This document shows positions 1 to 7,606 of a stretch of 46,810 nucleotides of DNA, in pieces. Under the pieces are notes generated by a model. That model was not told where the DNA came from. It did not search any database and was given only the letters and a program-made list of their open reading frames with translations. Every line of letters starts with the position of its first letter. Position 1 is the first letter of the stretch. The stretch comes from Acetobacteraceae bacterium AT-5844 (GTDB lineage: Bacteria > Pseudomonadota > Alphaproteobacteria > Acetobacterales > Acetobacteraceae): the NCBI GenBank assembly GCA_000245075.1, contig JH600021.1:1-46810 (forward strand), given 5' to 3'. The position numbers and the translations under genes are program-made.

Positions 1-1
1 T

Positions 2-298
2 CTGGCGGCGGCCATGGCGGCGGCGGACGGGCTGATCCATGCGACGCCGATGGGCACCGCCAAGCACCCCGGCCTGCCGCTGCCGGCGGGCCTGCTGCGG
101 CCGGAATTGTGGGTCTCCGATATCGTGTACTTCCCGCTGGAGACGGAATTGCTGCGGGAGGCCCGTGCATTGGGCTGCCGGGTGGCGCATGGTGGCGGCA
201 TGGCGGTGTTCCAGGCCGTGGAGGCCTTCCGCCATTTCACCGGGCTGGCACCCGATGCCGGCCGCATGACTGAGACCTTCCTTTCCTTCGATCGTTGA
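2..298 (+). CDS. quinate/shikimate dehydrogenase family protein, C-terminal part (5' end outside window)
   Basis: Only the last 98 codons are visible; the frame is open to the left edge. The fragment carries the C-terminal signature of the shikimate dehydrogenase (AroE) fold: the ATPMG loop, the VSDIVYFPLETELLREA strand-helix, and GGGMAVFQAVEAF with the substrate-side Gln. These enzymes oxidise quinate or shikimate (catabolic members) or reduce 3-dehydroshikimate (biosynthetic AroE). The next two genes, 11 bp downstream and beyond, convert 3-dehydroshikimate to protocatechuate and beta-ketoadipate, so I infer the catabolic role, producing 3-dehydroquinate or 3-dehydroshikimate. The cofactor-binding half is outside the window, so NAD versus NADP preference cannot be read. 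Confidence 0.85.
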   Translation: MAAAMAAADGLIHATPMGTAKHPGLPLPAGLLRPELWVSDIVYFPLETELLREARALGCRVAHGGGMAVFQAVEAFRHFTGLAPDAGRMTETFLSFDR

Positions 299-308
299 GG
301 CCCGCCGC

Positions 309-1457
309 ATGTTCCTGACCGTCCATGACCTCACCGTCCATGTTCAGGTGGAGGGGCCGCCGGGTGCGGAAGCAGTGCTGCTGCTGCATTCGCTCGGCAC
401 CAACCTGCATGTGTGGGACGAGCAGGCCCGGGTGCTGGCGCGGCAGTACCGCGTCATCCGCCCCGACATGCGCGGGCATGGGCTGACCAGCACCACCCCT
501 GGCCCCTATGCCATCGATGCACTGGCGCGGGATGCGCTGGGTGTGCTGGACGCGCTGGGCGTGGAGCGCGCGCATGTGGCGGGCATCTCCATCGGCGGGC
601 TGATCGCGCAGTCGCTGGCGGCGCAGGCGCCTGAACGGGTGCGGAGGCTGGCGCTGGTGGATACCGCCCTGGCCATTCCGCCCGCGAGCAACTGGACGGA
701 TCGTGCCGCGCTGGTGCGCGCGCAGGGGATGGAGCCGCTGGTGGAGCCGGTGGTTGCCCGCTGGGTGACGGCCCCTGCCCTGCAGGGCCCGGTGGCGCAT
801 GGTTTGCGCGCCATGCTGCGGCGCACCGACCCCGAGGGTTATGCCGGCGCGGCGGAAGCCATCGCAGCGGCTGATCTGACCGCCAGCACGCGCGGGCTGA
901 CCATGCCGACCCTGGTGCTGGTGGGCGATGGCGACGCGGCGACGCCGGTCTCCTCCGCCGAGGCGCTGCGCGATGCGATTCCGGGCGCGGTGCTGGAGGT
1001 GCTGGCCGATGCCGCGCATATCCCGACGGTGGAGCGGCCGGAGGCGGTGACGGAGGCGCTGGCACGCTTCCTGGCGCCGGATGTCGCGGCGGACCCGCTG
1101 GAGGCCGGAATGGCGGTGCGCAAGGCCGTGCTGGGCGAGGCGCATGTGGCCCGCGCCAGCGCGGCGGTGACGCCGATGGATGCGCCGTTCCAGGACTACA
1201 TCACCCGCAGCGTCTGGGGCGGCATCTGGACGCGGCCGGGGCTGCCGCGCCACACCCGCTCCCTGTTGACGCTGGGGCTGATGGCGGCGCTGGGGCGGGA
1301 GGGCGAGTTCGTCCTGCATGTACGCGCCACGCGCAATACCGGCGTGACGCCGGAGGAGATTGCCGAGGTGCTGTTGCAGGTGGGCGCCTATGCCGGGGTG
1401 CCGGCGGCGAACCATGCGCTGAAGCTGGCGAAACAGACGCTGGCCGAGATGGATTAA
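309..1457 (+). CDS. pcaD: bifunctional 3-oxoadipate enol-lactonase / 4-carboxymuconolactone decarboxylase (PcaD-PcaC fusion)
   Basis: The 382-residue product has two domains. Residues 1-255 are an alpha/beta-hydrolase with the nucleophile elbow GISIGG (Ser94), acid Asp209 (VGDGD) and His237 (AAHIP), matching enol-lactonase PcaD. Residues about 265-382 are a carboxymuconolactone decarboxylase domain (DYITRSVWGGIWTRPGL, LLTLGLMAALGR, VLLQVGAYAGVPAANHA), matching PcaC. Together they turn 4-carboxymuconolactone into beta-ketoadipate in the cytoplasm. The fusion is known in several proteobacteria and actinobacteria. It starts 11 bp after the dehydrogenase and precedes quiC by 63 bp, consistent with one catabolic operon. 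The pcaGH, pcaB and pcaIJF genes are not in the window. Confidence 0.92.
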   Translation: MFLTVHDLTVHVQVEGPPGAEAVLLLHSLGTNLHVWDEQARVLARQYRVIRPDMRGHGLTSTTPGPYAIDALARDALGVLDALGVERAHVAGISIGGLIAQSLAAQAPERVRRLALVDTALAIPPASNWTDRAALVRAQGMEPLVEPVVARWVTAPALQGPVAHGLRAMLRRTDPEGYAGAAEAIAAADLTASTRGLTMPTLVLVGDGDAATPVSSAEALRDAIPGAVLEVLADAAHIPTVERPEAVTEALARFLAPDVAADPLEAGMAVRKAVLGEAHVARASAAVTPMDAPFQDYITRSVWGGIWTRPGLPRHTRSLLTLGLMAALGREGEFVLHVRATRNTGVTPEEIAEVLLQVGAYAGVPAANHALKLAKQTLAEMD

Positions 1458-1520
1458 CAGGGCGGATACACCGCCCCCCTTCCCTGCCTGCCCAGATGAC
1501 GTTCGCCGAGGACGCGCCGC

Positions 1521-3356
1521 ATGTTGCAAACGCCCCGCCTGCCCCGTTCCATCGCCACGGTTTGCCTCAGCGGCAATCTCGTGGACAAGCTGGAGGCCGC
1601 CGCGGCCGCTGGCTTCGACGGGGTGGAGATCTTCGAGAACGATCTGCTGACCTATGAGGGCTCGCCGGCGGAAATCCGGCGGATCGCGGAAGATCTTGGC
1701 CTCGCCATCACCATCTTCCAGCCCTTCCGCGACTTCGAGGCGATGCCGGAGCCGCAGCGGGCGCGGAACATGGATCGCGCCGAGCGGAAGTTCGACGTGA
1801 TGCAGGCGCTGGGCACCGATCTGGTTCTGGTGTGCAGCAATGTGCAGGACACCGCCATCAACGATGATGCGCGGGCGGCGGCCGATCTCGCGGAAATGGC
1901 GGAGCGTGCGGCGAAGCGCGGGTTGCGGGTGGGGTATGAGGCGCTGGCCTGGGGCAAGCATGTCAGCCGCTGGCGCCATGCCTGGAAGATCGTGGAAATG
2001 GCGGGGCATGATTCGCTCGGCCTGATCGTGGACAGCTTTCACACGCTCTCGCTGGGTGATGACCACACGGGCATCGCTGAGCTGCCGGGGGAGAAAATCT
2101 TCTTCGTGCAATTGGCGGATGCGCCGCGGCTCAGCATGGATGTGCTCTCCTGGAGCCGGCATTTCCGCAACTTCCCCGGCCAGGGCGACCTGGATGTCGG
2201 AGGGTTCCTGGGCTCGGTGATCCGCGCCGGTTATCGCGGGCCGATCTCGCTGGAGGTGTTCAACGACGATTTCCGCGCGGCACCGGCACGGTTGAATGCG
2301 CGGGATGCACTGCGCTCCCTGGTGCTGGCGGAGTCCCAGGCGGGCGTGACGGCGCTGCCGGCGCCGGCCAAGTGCGAGGGCGTGGCCTTCCTGGAATTTG
2401 CCGTCGATCTCACCGCTCGCCAAAAGCTGGCGGCCTTCCTGGAGACGCTGGGGTTCCGGCTGTGCGGGCGACATCGCACCAAGGACGTGCTGCTGTATCG
2501 CCAGGGTGGCATCAGCCTGGTGCTGAACTCGGAGCAGGACAGCGCGGCGGCCGAGCATTTCCTGCTGCATGGGCCTTCCGTCTGCGCCATGGCGCTGAAG
2601 GTCGATGACGTGGCCCGGACGCTGGAACGGGCGCGGGCGCTGGTATGCTCCGAATGGCAGGAGCATCGCGGCGAGGGGGAGGCTCCTCTTCCCGGCGTAC
2701 GTGCGACGGACGGCACCTTGATCCTGCTGATCGACGCGGACGGCCCCTCCTGGGAGGGCGATTTCCACATGCTGGAGGAGGCGCCCGCCGGGCTCCTGAC
2801 CCGGGTGGACCATGTGGCGCAGGCGCTGCCCAGCGGCACGATGGACAGCTTCGTGCTGTTCTGGCGCGCGGTGTTCGGGCTGGAACCGCAGCAGGCGCTG
2901 GAGATCGCGGACCCGCAGGGGCTGATCCGCAGCCGGGCCATGGTCAGCCCGGATGGCAAGCTGCGGCTGCCGCTGAACATCTCGGAGAGCCGCAAGACAT
3001 CGACGGGGCGGTTCGTTACCGCCTTCGCGGGCGCGGGCGTGCATCATGTGGCCTTCGAGACGGATGACATCTTCGCCGCCGTGGAGACGCTGCGCGCCAG
3101 CGGGATGCGGACGCTGCACATCCCCTCGAACTACTACGACGACCTGGGCGCGCGCTGGGGGCTGGATGACGAGATGCTGGCCAAGCTGCGTGAGCATGAC
3201 GTGCTGTACGACCGGGATGCGGGCGGAGAGCTGTTCCAGGTCTATTCCCACGCCTTCGAGAGCCGCTTCTTCTTCGAGGTGATCGAGCGGCGCGGGGCGG
3301 TGGGGTTCGGCGCGGCCAATGCTTCGGTCCGCATGGCGGCGCAGGCGCGCGAGTAA
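1521..3356 (+). CDS. quiC: 3-dehydroshikimate dehydratase, QuiC type (TIM-barrel dehydratase fused to HPPD-like domain)
   Basis: The 611-residue protein converts 3-dehydroshikimate to protocatechuate. Residues 1-275 form a xylose-isomerase-like TIM barrel with the expected metal ligands Glu140, Asp171, Gln197 and Glu245, in the spacing known for Pseudomonas QuiC1. Residues about 285-611 are a vicinal-oxygen-chelate / 4-hydroxyphenylpyruvate dioxygenase-like domain with a 2-His-1-Glu set visible as His431, His509 and Glu586 (FFFEVIERRG). The second domain is typical of the fused QuiC form; its own reaction is unknown, though the intact triad suggests it still binds metal. It is the last gene of the quinate/protocatechuate cluster. 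A biosynthetic role (3,4-dihydroxybenzoate for a siderophore) is less likely beside PcaDC but cannot be excluded. Confidence 0.9.
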   Translation: MLQTPRLPRSIATVCLSGNLVDKLEAAAAAGFDGVEIFENDLLTYEGSPAEIRRIAEDLGLAITIFQPFRDFEAMPEPQRARNMDRAERKFDVMQALGTDLVLVCSNVQDTAINDDARAAADLAEMAERAAKRGLRVGYEALAWGKHVSRWRHAWKIVEMAGHDSLGLIVDSFHTLSLGDDHTGIAELPGEKIFFVQLADAPRLSMDVLSWSRHFRNFPGQGDLDVGGFLGSVIRAGYRGPISLEVFNDDFRAAPARLNARDALRSLVLAESQAGVTALPAPAKCEGVAFLEFAVDLTARQKLAAFLETLGFRLCGRHRTKDVLLYRQGGISLVLNSEQDSAAAEHFLLHGPSVCAMALKVDDVARTLERARALVCSEWQEHRGEGEAPLPGVRATDGTLILLIDADGPSWEGDFHMLEEAPAGLLTRVDHVAQALPSGTMDSFVLFWRAVFGLEPQQALEIADPQGLIRSRAMVSPDGKLRLPLNISESRKTSTGRFVTAFAGAGVHHVAFETDDIFAAVETLRASGMRTLHIPSNYYDDLGARWGLDDEMLAKLREHDVLYDRDAGGELFQVYSHAFESRFFFEVIERRGAVGFGAANASVRMAAQARE

Positions 3357-3408
3357 GGGGCGCGCTGCGATAAGCGCGACTTCTTGAAAAACAACGTCGA
3401 GTTTATTT

Positions 3409-3427
3409 GATAATCATTCTTAGTATC
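3409..3427 (+). promoter_or_regulatory. Fur box overlapping the promoter of the TonB-dependent receptor
   Basis: The 19-mer GATAATCATTCTTAGTATC matches the classical Fur consensus GATAATGATAATCATTATC at 14 of 19 positions, including both ends. It lies 49 bp before the receptor start. Its first hexamer GATAAT also looks like a -10 element, with TTGAAA upstream at 3384-3389, so bound Fur would block RNA polymerase. The A/T-rich patch stands out against the GC-rich surroundings. Confidence 0.75.
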
Positions 3428-3476
3428 AGTAAGCACCCCTTTTCCCTGCACGGCAAGGGTAAATGGGTGCGCTGAC

Positions 3477-5639
3477 ATGGTCTTGAAATTAGAACTTCCT
3501 CGTAAGGAAATCCTTCTGGCCTCAGCCGCCGCGGTGTTGCTGCCGGGTCTGGCCTGGGCACAGCAGGGCGCGGTGACGGACGGCACCATCCAGCTGCCGA
3601 CCGTCAGCGTGGAGGCCACCGCGCAGACCGCCACCGGGCCAGTGCAGGGCTTCGTGGCCGAGCGCGCAGCCAGCGCCACCAAGACCGACACGCCGCTGCT
3701 GGAGACGCCGCAGTCCATCAGCGTCATCACGCGCGACCGCATCGACGCCCAGGCGGTGCGGAGCGTGACGGAGGCGCTGCGCTACACCCCGGGTGTGCTG
3801 GCCGAGACCGCCGGCTTCGATCCGCGCTTCGACACGGCCTTCATCCGCGGCTTCAACGCGCGCCCGAGCCAGTATCTGGACGGCATGCGGCTGCTGCGCA
3901 CCTTTGGCCCGACCTCCATCGAGCAATACGGGCTGGAGCGGATCGAGGTGGTGCGGGGCCCCTCCTCCGTGCTGTACGGGCAGACGGTGCCGGGCGGCCT
4001 GATCAACCTCGTCAGCAAGCGGCCGACCGAGACGCCCTTCGGTGAGGTGAACCTCTCGGCCGGCAGCCACAACCGCTTCCAGAGCGCGTTCGACCTGGGC
4101 GGGCCGGTGACCGATGACGGCACCTTCCTCTATCGCATGACGGGGCTGGTGCGGAACAGCGAGACGGGTGTCGATTACGTCGATGACGACCGGTACTTCA
4201 TCGCCCCGGCCCTGACCTGGCGGCCGACGGGGGACACCACCTTCACGCTGCTGGGGCGCTTCCAGTACGACCAGGGCAGCTCGCCGATCGGCCTGCCGGC
4301 GGAAGGGACGCTGCTGTACAACCCGAATGGCCGCATTCCGCGCAGCCGGTTCGCTGGTGAGCCGGGCTACAACCGTTCCGATGTGACGCAGACCAGCATC
4401 GGCTGGAACTTCGAGCACCGCTTCGATGATGCGTGGACCGTGCGTCAGAACACGCGGTACATGCACAACACCGTCAAGTACAATAACCTCTACGTCTCCG
4501 GCTTCGAGCCGGACCTGACGACCATTCGTCGTGGCAGCCTGGTGCAGCGCGAGACCAGCGACACGCTGAACATGGACAACCAGGTGCAGGCGCGGTTCAC
4601 CACCGGGCCGGTGGAGCACACGGTGCTGGCCGGGCTGGAGTATCGCCAGTTCTGGGGGAATACGCAGAGCTATTTCGGCTCCGCGCCCACGCTGAACATC
4701 TTCAACCCGAACTACGGCGCCTATGTGCCGGATTCCCGGACGACGGCCATCGCCGCGCTGCGGACCAACAACAACCAGCATCTGGCGCAGACGGGCATCT
4801 ATATCCAGGACCAGATCCGGCTGGGCAACTGGCTGCTGACGGTGGGCGGCCGCCAGGACTGGACCGAGACACGTACCGTGGGCCGCATCACGCGTGCCCG
4901 TAGCAGCCAGGAAGATGACGCGTTCACCGGCCGGGTGGCGCTGATGTATGTCTCCGACATCGGCCTCGCGCCCTATGTCAGCTACTCCACTTCCTTCGAC
5001 CCGGTTGTGGGCACCTACAACGCGGCGCGTGGCGGCGGGGCGTTCCAGCCGACCGAGGGCGAGCAGTACGAGGCGGGTATCAAGTACCAGCCGCCGGGGA
5101 TGAACAGCTTCTTCACCGCCTCGGTGTTCCACCTGACGCAGACCAATGTCTCGACGCGGGACCCGCTCTATCCCAGCTCCTCCGTGCAGACGGGCGAGGT
5201 GCGGGTGCGCGGCGTGGAGCTTGAGGCGGTGGCGAGCCTGGCCGAGGGTGTGAACGTGATCGGCGCCTATACCTATCTGGACGGCGAGATCACGAAGGAC
5301 ACCGCCAATCGCGGCAACCGCCCTGCCCTGGTGCCAGAGCATATGGCGAGCCTGTGGGCCGATTACCGGATGGGTGAAGGGTCCCTGGTGCCGGGCCTCG
5401 GCTTCGGGGCCGGCGTGCGTTACCGCAGCTCCTTGTACGGCGAGAACGCGAATGTCTATCGCTCGCCTTCCGTCACGCTGGTCGATGCTTCCATCAGCTA
5501 CGAGGTCGGCAGATACCGCTTCTCGGTGAATGCCAGCAACCTGTTCGACAAGCGCTACGTCTCCTCCTGCGAGGGTGCGAATTACTGCTATTACGGCACC
5601 GGCCGGACGGTGATCGGCAACCTCGCCTATCGCTGGTGA
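3477..5639 (+). CDS. TonB-dependent siderophore receptor
   Basis: A 720-residue outer-membrane receptor of the FhuA/FoxA/FpvA-like siderophore group. The N-terminus has a signal peptide (MVLKLELPRKEILLASAAAV then AWAQ). The plug domain follows (about residues 70-180) with the ETPQSISVITRDRI, GVLAETAGFDPRF-IRGFNARPSQYLDG and VVRGPSSVLYGQTVPGGLINLVSKRP motifs. A 22-strand barrel fills the rest and ends in the aromatic Trp expected for outer-membrane insertion. There is no N-terminal signalling domain, so it is not a FecA-type transducer. The Fur box upstream supports iron-starvation control. The ligand is unknown. The nearest candidate partner is the iron-complex-type binding protein at 7603-8742, but no permease or ATPase for it lies in the window. 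Confidence 0.93.
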   Translation: MVLKLELPRKEILLASAAAVLLPGLAWAQQGAVTDGTIQLPTVSVEATAQTATGPVQGFVAERAASATKTDTPLLETPQSISVITRDRIDAQAVRSVTEALRYTPGVLAETAGFDPRFDTAFIRGFNARPSQYLDGMRLLRTFGPTSIEQYGLERIEVVRGPSSVLYGQTVPGGLINLVSKRPTETPFGEVNLSAGSHNRFQSAFDLGGPVTDDGTFLYRMTGLVRNSETGVDYVDDDRYFIAPALTWRPTGDTTFTLLGRFQYDQGSSPIGLPAEGTLLYNPNGRIPRSRFAGEPGYNRSDVTQTSIGWNFEHRFDDAWTVRQNTRYMHNTVKYNNLYVSGFEPDLTTIRRGSLVQRETSDTLNMDNQVQARFTTGPVEHTVLAGLEYRQFWGNTQSYFGSAPTLNIFNPNYGAYVPDSRTTAIAALRTNNNQHLAQTGIYIQDQIRLGNWLLTVGGRQDWTETRTVGRITRARSSQEDDAFTGRVALMYVSDIGLAPYVSYSTSFDPVVGTYNAARGGGAFQPTEGEQYEAGIKYQPPGMNSFFTASVFHLTQTNVSTRDPLYPSSSVQTGEVRVRGVELEAVASLAEGVNVIGAYTYLDGEITKDTANRGNRPALVPEHMASLWADYRMGEGSLVPGLGFGAGVRYRSSLYGENANVYRSPSVTLVDASISYEVGRYRFSVNASNLFDKRYVSSCEGANYCYYGTGRTVIGNLAYRW

Positions 5640-5647
5640 GCATTCCT

Positions 5648-5678
5648 CCGCCGCGCGTCCACCGAGGGCGCGCGGCGG
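5648..5678. terminator. bidirectional hairpin between convergent genes
   Basis: Perfect 10-bp arms CCGCCGCGCG and CGCGCGGCGG flank an 11-nt loop, between the stop of the TonB receptor and the stop of the convergent DUF4239 gene. There is no U-run, so intrinsic termination may be partial. Confidence 0.55.
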
Positions 5679-5681
5679 GCT

Positions 5682-6443
5682 TCAGTGTTCCAACTCGGCC
5701 AGCGCGCGGCGCATTGGCGTATCGGGCACCTGGATGAAGCCCTTGAAGGGCACGTCCATGTCCAGGATGAAGTAGATCGAACCCGCGATGAGGCCGGCGG
5801 CCATCAGCAGTGAGGCCGCGACGACGAGGTTACGCGGCGCACGGTAGCCGAAGGTGGCGAAGACGAAGACCAGCCAGGCCACCACCATCGCCAGAAATGG
5901 CATGGCCAGCGCCCCGTCGGCCTGTTCCAGCAGGACCCAGCGCAGGCGCAGTACCGAACGGAATTCCTCGCGCGCATCCTGCAGGATGTTTCTCTGCTCC
6001 TCCGTCGAGGGCAGGATGGCGTCGATACCGTCGCCGACAGCCGAGAGCAGGCGTTCCGAGACATGGTCCCCCATGACCAGCGGATCGCCCGGTGGGGCCG
6101 TGGCGGTGATGGCCCAGTTCACATAGACGCGCAGGTGCTGCCGTGTTTCGTCGGTCTCCGGCCCGTATTTCCGGAGTGTTCTGTCGAGCAGGATGATCTC
6201 GGTGGCGAAAACGTGGACGTTGTGGTCCACCTCCTCGAAGGTGTTCTTCGCCGAGTTCACCATCAGGCCCAGCACCAGCGATGTCATGACCACGAAGAGG
6301 CTGGCGATCTGTCGGACCACGTCCGCCGTGTCTTCGTGGTGATACCGCTTGGGGAGCTTGTCGTAGAGCAGCAAGGTGCCGAAGGCCGACAGCATCAGGC
6401 TGGCGAAGATGACCAGCGAGATGACGATCTCACGGACGAGCAT
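5682..6443 (-). CDS. DUF4239 (bestrophin-like) membrane protein
   Basis: A 253-residue integral membrane protein. Two hydrophobic helices sit near the N-terminus (EIVISLVIFASLMLSAFGTL and IASLFVVMTSLVLGLMVNSA) and two near the C-terminus, separated by a soluble helical middle. The GLMVNSAKNTFEEVDHNV segment followed by LDRTLRKYGPET is the recognisable DUF4239 signature. The start at 6443 (MLVREIVISL) is chosen because the frame extends further upstream into the soxR operator region without a hydrophobic or conserved segment. Members are sometimes called bestrophin-like, but a transport activity has not been established as far as I know. It is divergent from soxR with about 140 bp between them. 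Confidence 0.75.
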   Translation of the reverse strand: MLVREIVISLVIFASLMLSAFGTLLLYDKLPKRYHHEDTADVVRQIASLFVVMTSLVLGLMVNSAKNTFEEVDHNVHVFATEIILLDRTLRKYGPETDETRQHLRVYVNWAITATAPPGDPLVMGDHVSERLLSAVGDGIDAILPSTEEQRNILQDAREEFRSVLRLRWVLLEQADGALAMPFLAMVVAWLVFVFATFGYRAPRNLVVAASLLMAAGLIAGSIYFILDMDVPFKGFIQVPDTPMRRALAELEH

Positions 6444-6560
6444 CGGTCTTGGCCTCCGGGCGCCAGCCACCAGCTGTGGCCAGACTACACCTTTCCCGCG
6501 GCGAGGGTGACCGGAAACGTTGCGGACACGGCCCTTTTCGGCCTGGATACAGGTGGCTAT

Positions 6561-6582
6561 AACCTCACCTATAGATGAGGTT
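6561..6582. promoter_or_regulatory. near-perfect SoxR-box-like palindrome at the soxR start
   Basis: A 22-bp inverted repeat, AACCTCA-N8-TGAGGTT, symmetric at 20 of 22 positions, contains the CCTCA...TGAGG ends of the SoxR box (consensus CCTCAAGTTAACTTGAGG). It ends immediately before the first soxR ATG, so binding would repress or autoregulate soxR or the divergent DUF4239 gene. I see no convincing -35/-10 pair in MerR-type register around it. Confidence 0.6.
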
Positions 6583-7065
6583 ATGAGTGACATGAGCAGC
6601 ACCACCCTCACCAGGGCCCTGACGGTCGGCGATGTCGCGCGGCGCAGCGGAATCGCTGTTTCCACCGTGCATTTCTACGAGGCGAAGGGGCTGATCGAAG
6701 GCTGGCGGACGGCGGGCAACCAGCGGCGCTATCACCGGGCGGTGCTGCGCCGTATCGCTATCATCAGGATCGCGCAGCGGGCCGGCATTCCGCTGGCCAT
6801 CATCCGGGACGCGCTGGCCGATCTGCCGCACGACCATGCGCCCGATGCACGGGACTGGCGGCGTTTCACGGATGCATGGCGCGATATGCTGGACGAGCGC
6901 ATCGAAAGTCTCTTGCAGCTGAGGGACCAGATCGCGAGTTGCATCGGGTGCGGCTGTCTTTCGCTAAAGGAATGCCCGCTGCGCAATCCGGGTGATTCGC
7001 TTGCGCGTCTGGGGCCTGGGCCGGGGTTGCTGACACCCGCCGGGAGGGCGCGCAAACGCTCTTGA
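6583..7065 (+). CDS. soxR: redox-sensitive transcriptional activator SoxR (MerR family)
   Basis: A 160-residue MerR-family regulator. The winged helix-turn-helix is at residues about 13-50 (LTVGDVARRSGIAVSTVHFYEAKGL, GNQRRYHR), followed by the dimerisation coil (about 80-117). The [2Fe-2S] cluster motif CIGCGCLSLKEC is intact, with Cys120, Cys123, Cys125 and Cys131 in the CX2CXCX5C spacing specific to SoxR. It senses redox-active compounds by cluster oxidation. The start is uncertain. ATG 6583 has GAGG only 2 nt upstream, whereas ATG 6592 (MSSTTLTRAL) has the same GAGG 11 nt upstream; both give complete domains. No soxS is present, as expected outside enterics. The stop codon overlaps the -35 of the promoter of the next gene. 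Confidence 0.93.
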   Translation: MSDMSSTTLTRALTVGDVARRSGIAVSTVHFYEAKGLIEGWRTAGNQRRYHRAVLRRIAIIRIAQRAGIPLAIIRDALADLPHDHAPDARDWRRFTDAWRDMLDERIESLLQLRDQIASCIGCGCLSLKECPLRNPGDSLARLGPGPGLLTPAGRARKRS

Positions 7066-7092
7066 CCTCAACCGAGGTTCAGCTTCTAGAAG
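7062..7092 (+). promoter_or_regulatory. MerR-type promoter with SoxR-box-like operator upstream of the doxX-like gene
   Basis: TTGACC (7062-7067) and TAGAAG (7087-7092) are separated by exactly 19 bp, the elongated spacer diagnostic of MerR/SoxR-activated promoters. The spacer contains the imperfect inverted repeat CTCAACCGAGGTTCAG, and the first seven bases after TTG (ACCTCAA register) match the E. coli soxS box in the same position relative to -35. The -35 overlaps the soxR stop codon. Confidence 0.6.
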
Positions 7093-7198
7093 CCCGGTCG
7101 GCATGCGCCACAGGCGGCGCAGAAGGAGGCCGACCATGCTCGCTCACATCACTCATTCTTGCCGCGAGGCAGCGCTTACCGGGGAGAAGGCGTGAGGC

Positions 7199-7606
7199 AT
7201 GCCGCGCATCATTGCTTCCATCCTGGACTCGCACGCCTTCGAAATCCTGTCGAGAATTCTGCTGACTTTCGTGTTCTGGTCGAGCGGCCTGGCGAAGCTG
7301 CTGGATTTCAGCGGCAACGTGGAGATCATGGAAAGCTTCGGCCTGCACCCCGGCTGGGTGGTGAATGCGGCGACGCTGGTTCTGCAAATCGGCGCGTCGC
7401 TGATGATCCTGTTCAACCGGGGCGTCTGGCTGGCGGTGGGCGCGCTGGCGGTGTTCACCATCCTGACCATCCCTGTCGCGCATCCCTTCTGGGCGAAGGA
7501 AGGCGAGGAAGCCTTCCGTGACATGACCGTGGCGGTGGAACATGTCTCGCTCATCGGCGGGCTGGCGATGGGGGCCATCCTCTCCCGCCGGGGGCGGCGC
7601 GCCTAG
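7199..7606 (+). CDS. DoxX-like small membrane protein
   Basis: A 135-residue protein with four predicted transmembrane segments. It carries the DoxX-family start pattern (RILLTFVFWSSGLAKLLDF, the usual arginine and GxxKL motif) and the helix pairs LVLQIGASLMILFNRG and LAVGALAVFTILTIP. The GGAGAAGG ribosome-binding site lies a few bases before ATG 7199. It lies about 107 bp downstream of a MerR-type promoter with a SoxR-like operator, so it is a candidate direct SoxR target. DoxX-like proteins have been linked to thiosulfate:quinone reductase and to redox stress, but no specific function can be read here. Its stop overlaps the convergent binding-protein stop by 4 bp. Confidence 0.82.
   Translation: MPRIIASILDSHAFEILSRILLTFVFWSSGLAKLLDFSGNVEIMESFGLHPGWVVNAATLVLQIGASLMILFNRGVWLAVGALAVFTILTIPVAHPFWAKEGEEAFRDMTVAVEHVSLIGGLAMGAILSRRGRRA

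Noticed and set aside
237-3251. Very long minus-strand open frame opposite the pcaDC and quiC genes
   Set aside because: It is antisense to two clearly recognised genes, its translation is Arg/His/Gln-rich without any domain, and such frames are expected in GC-rich DNA.
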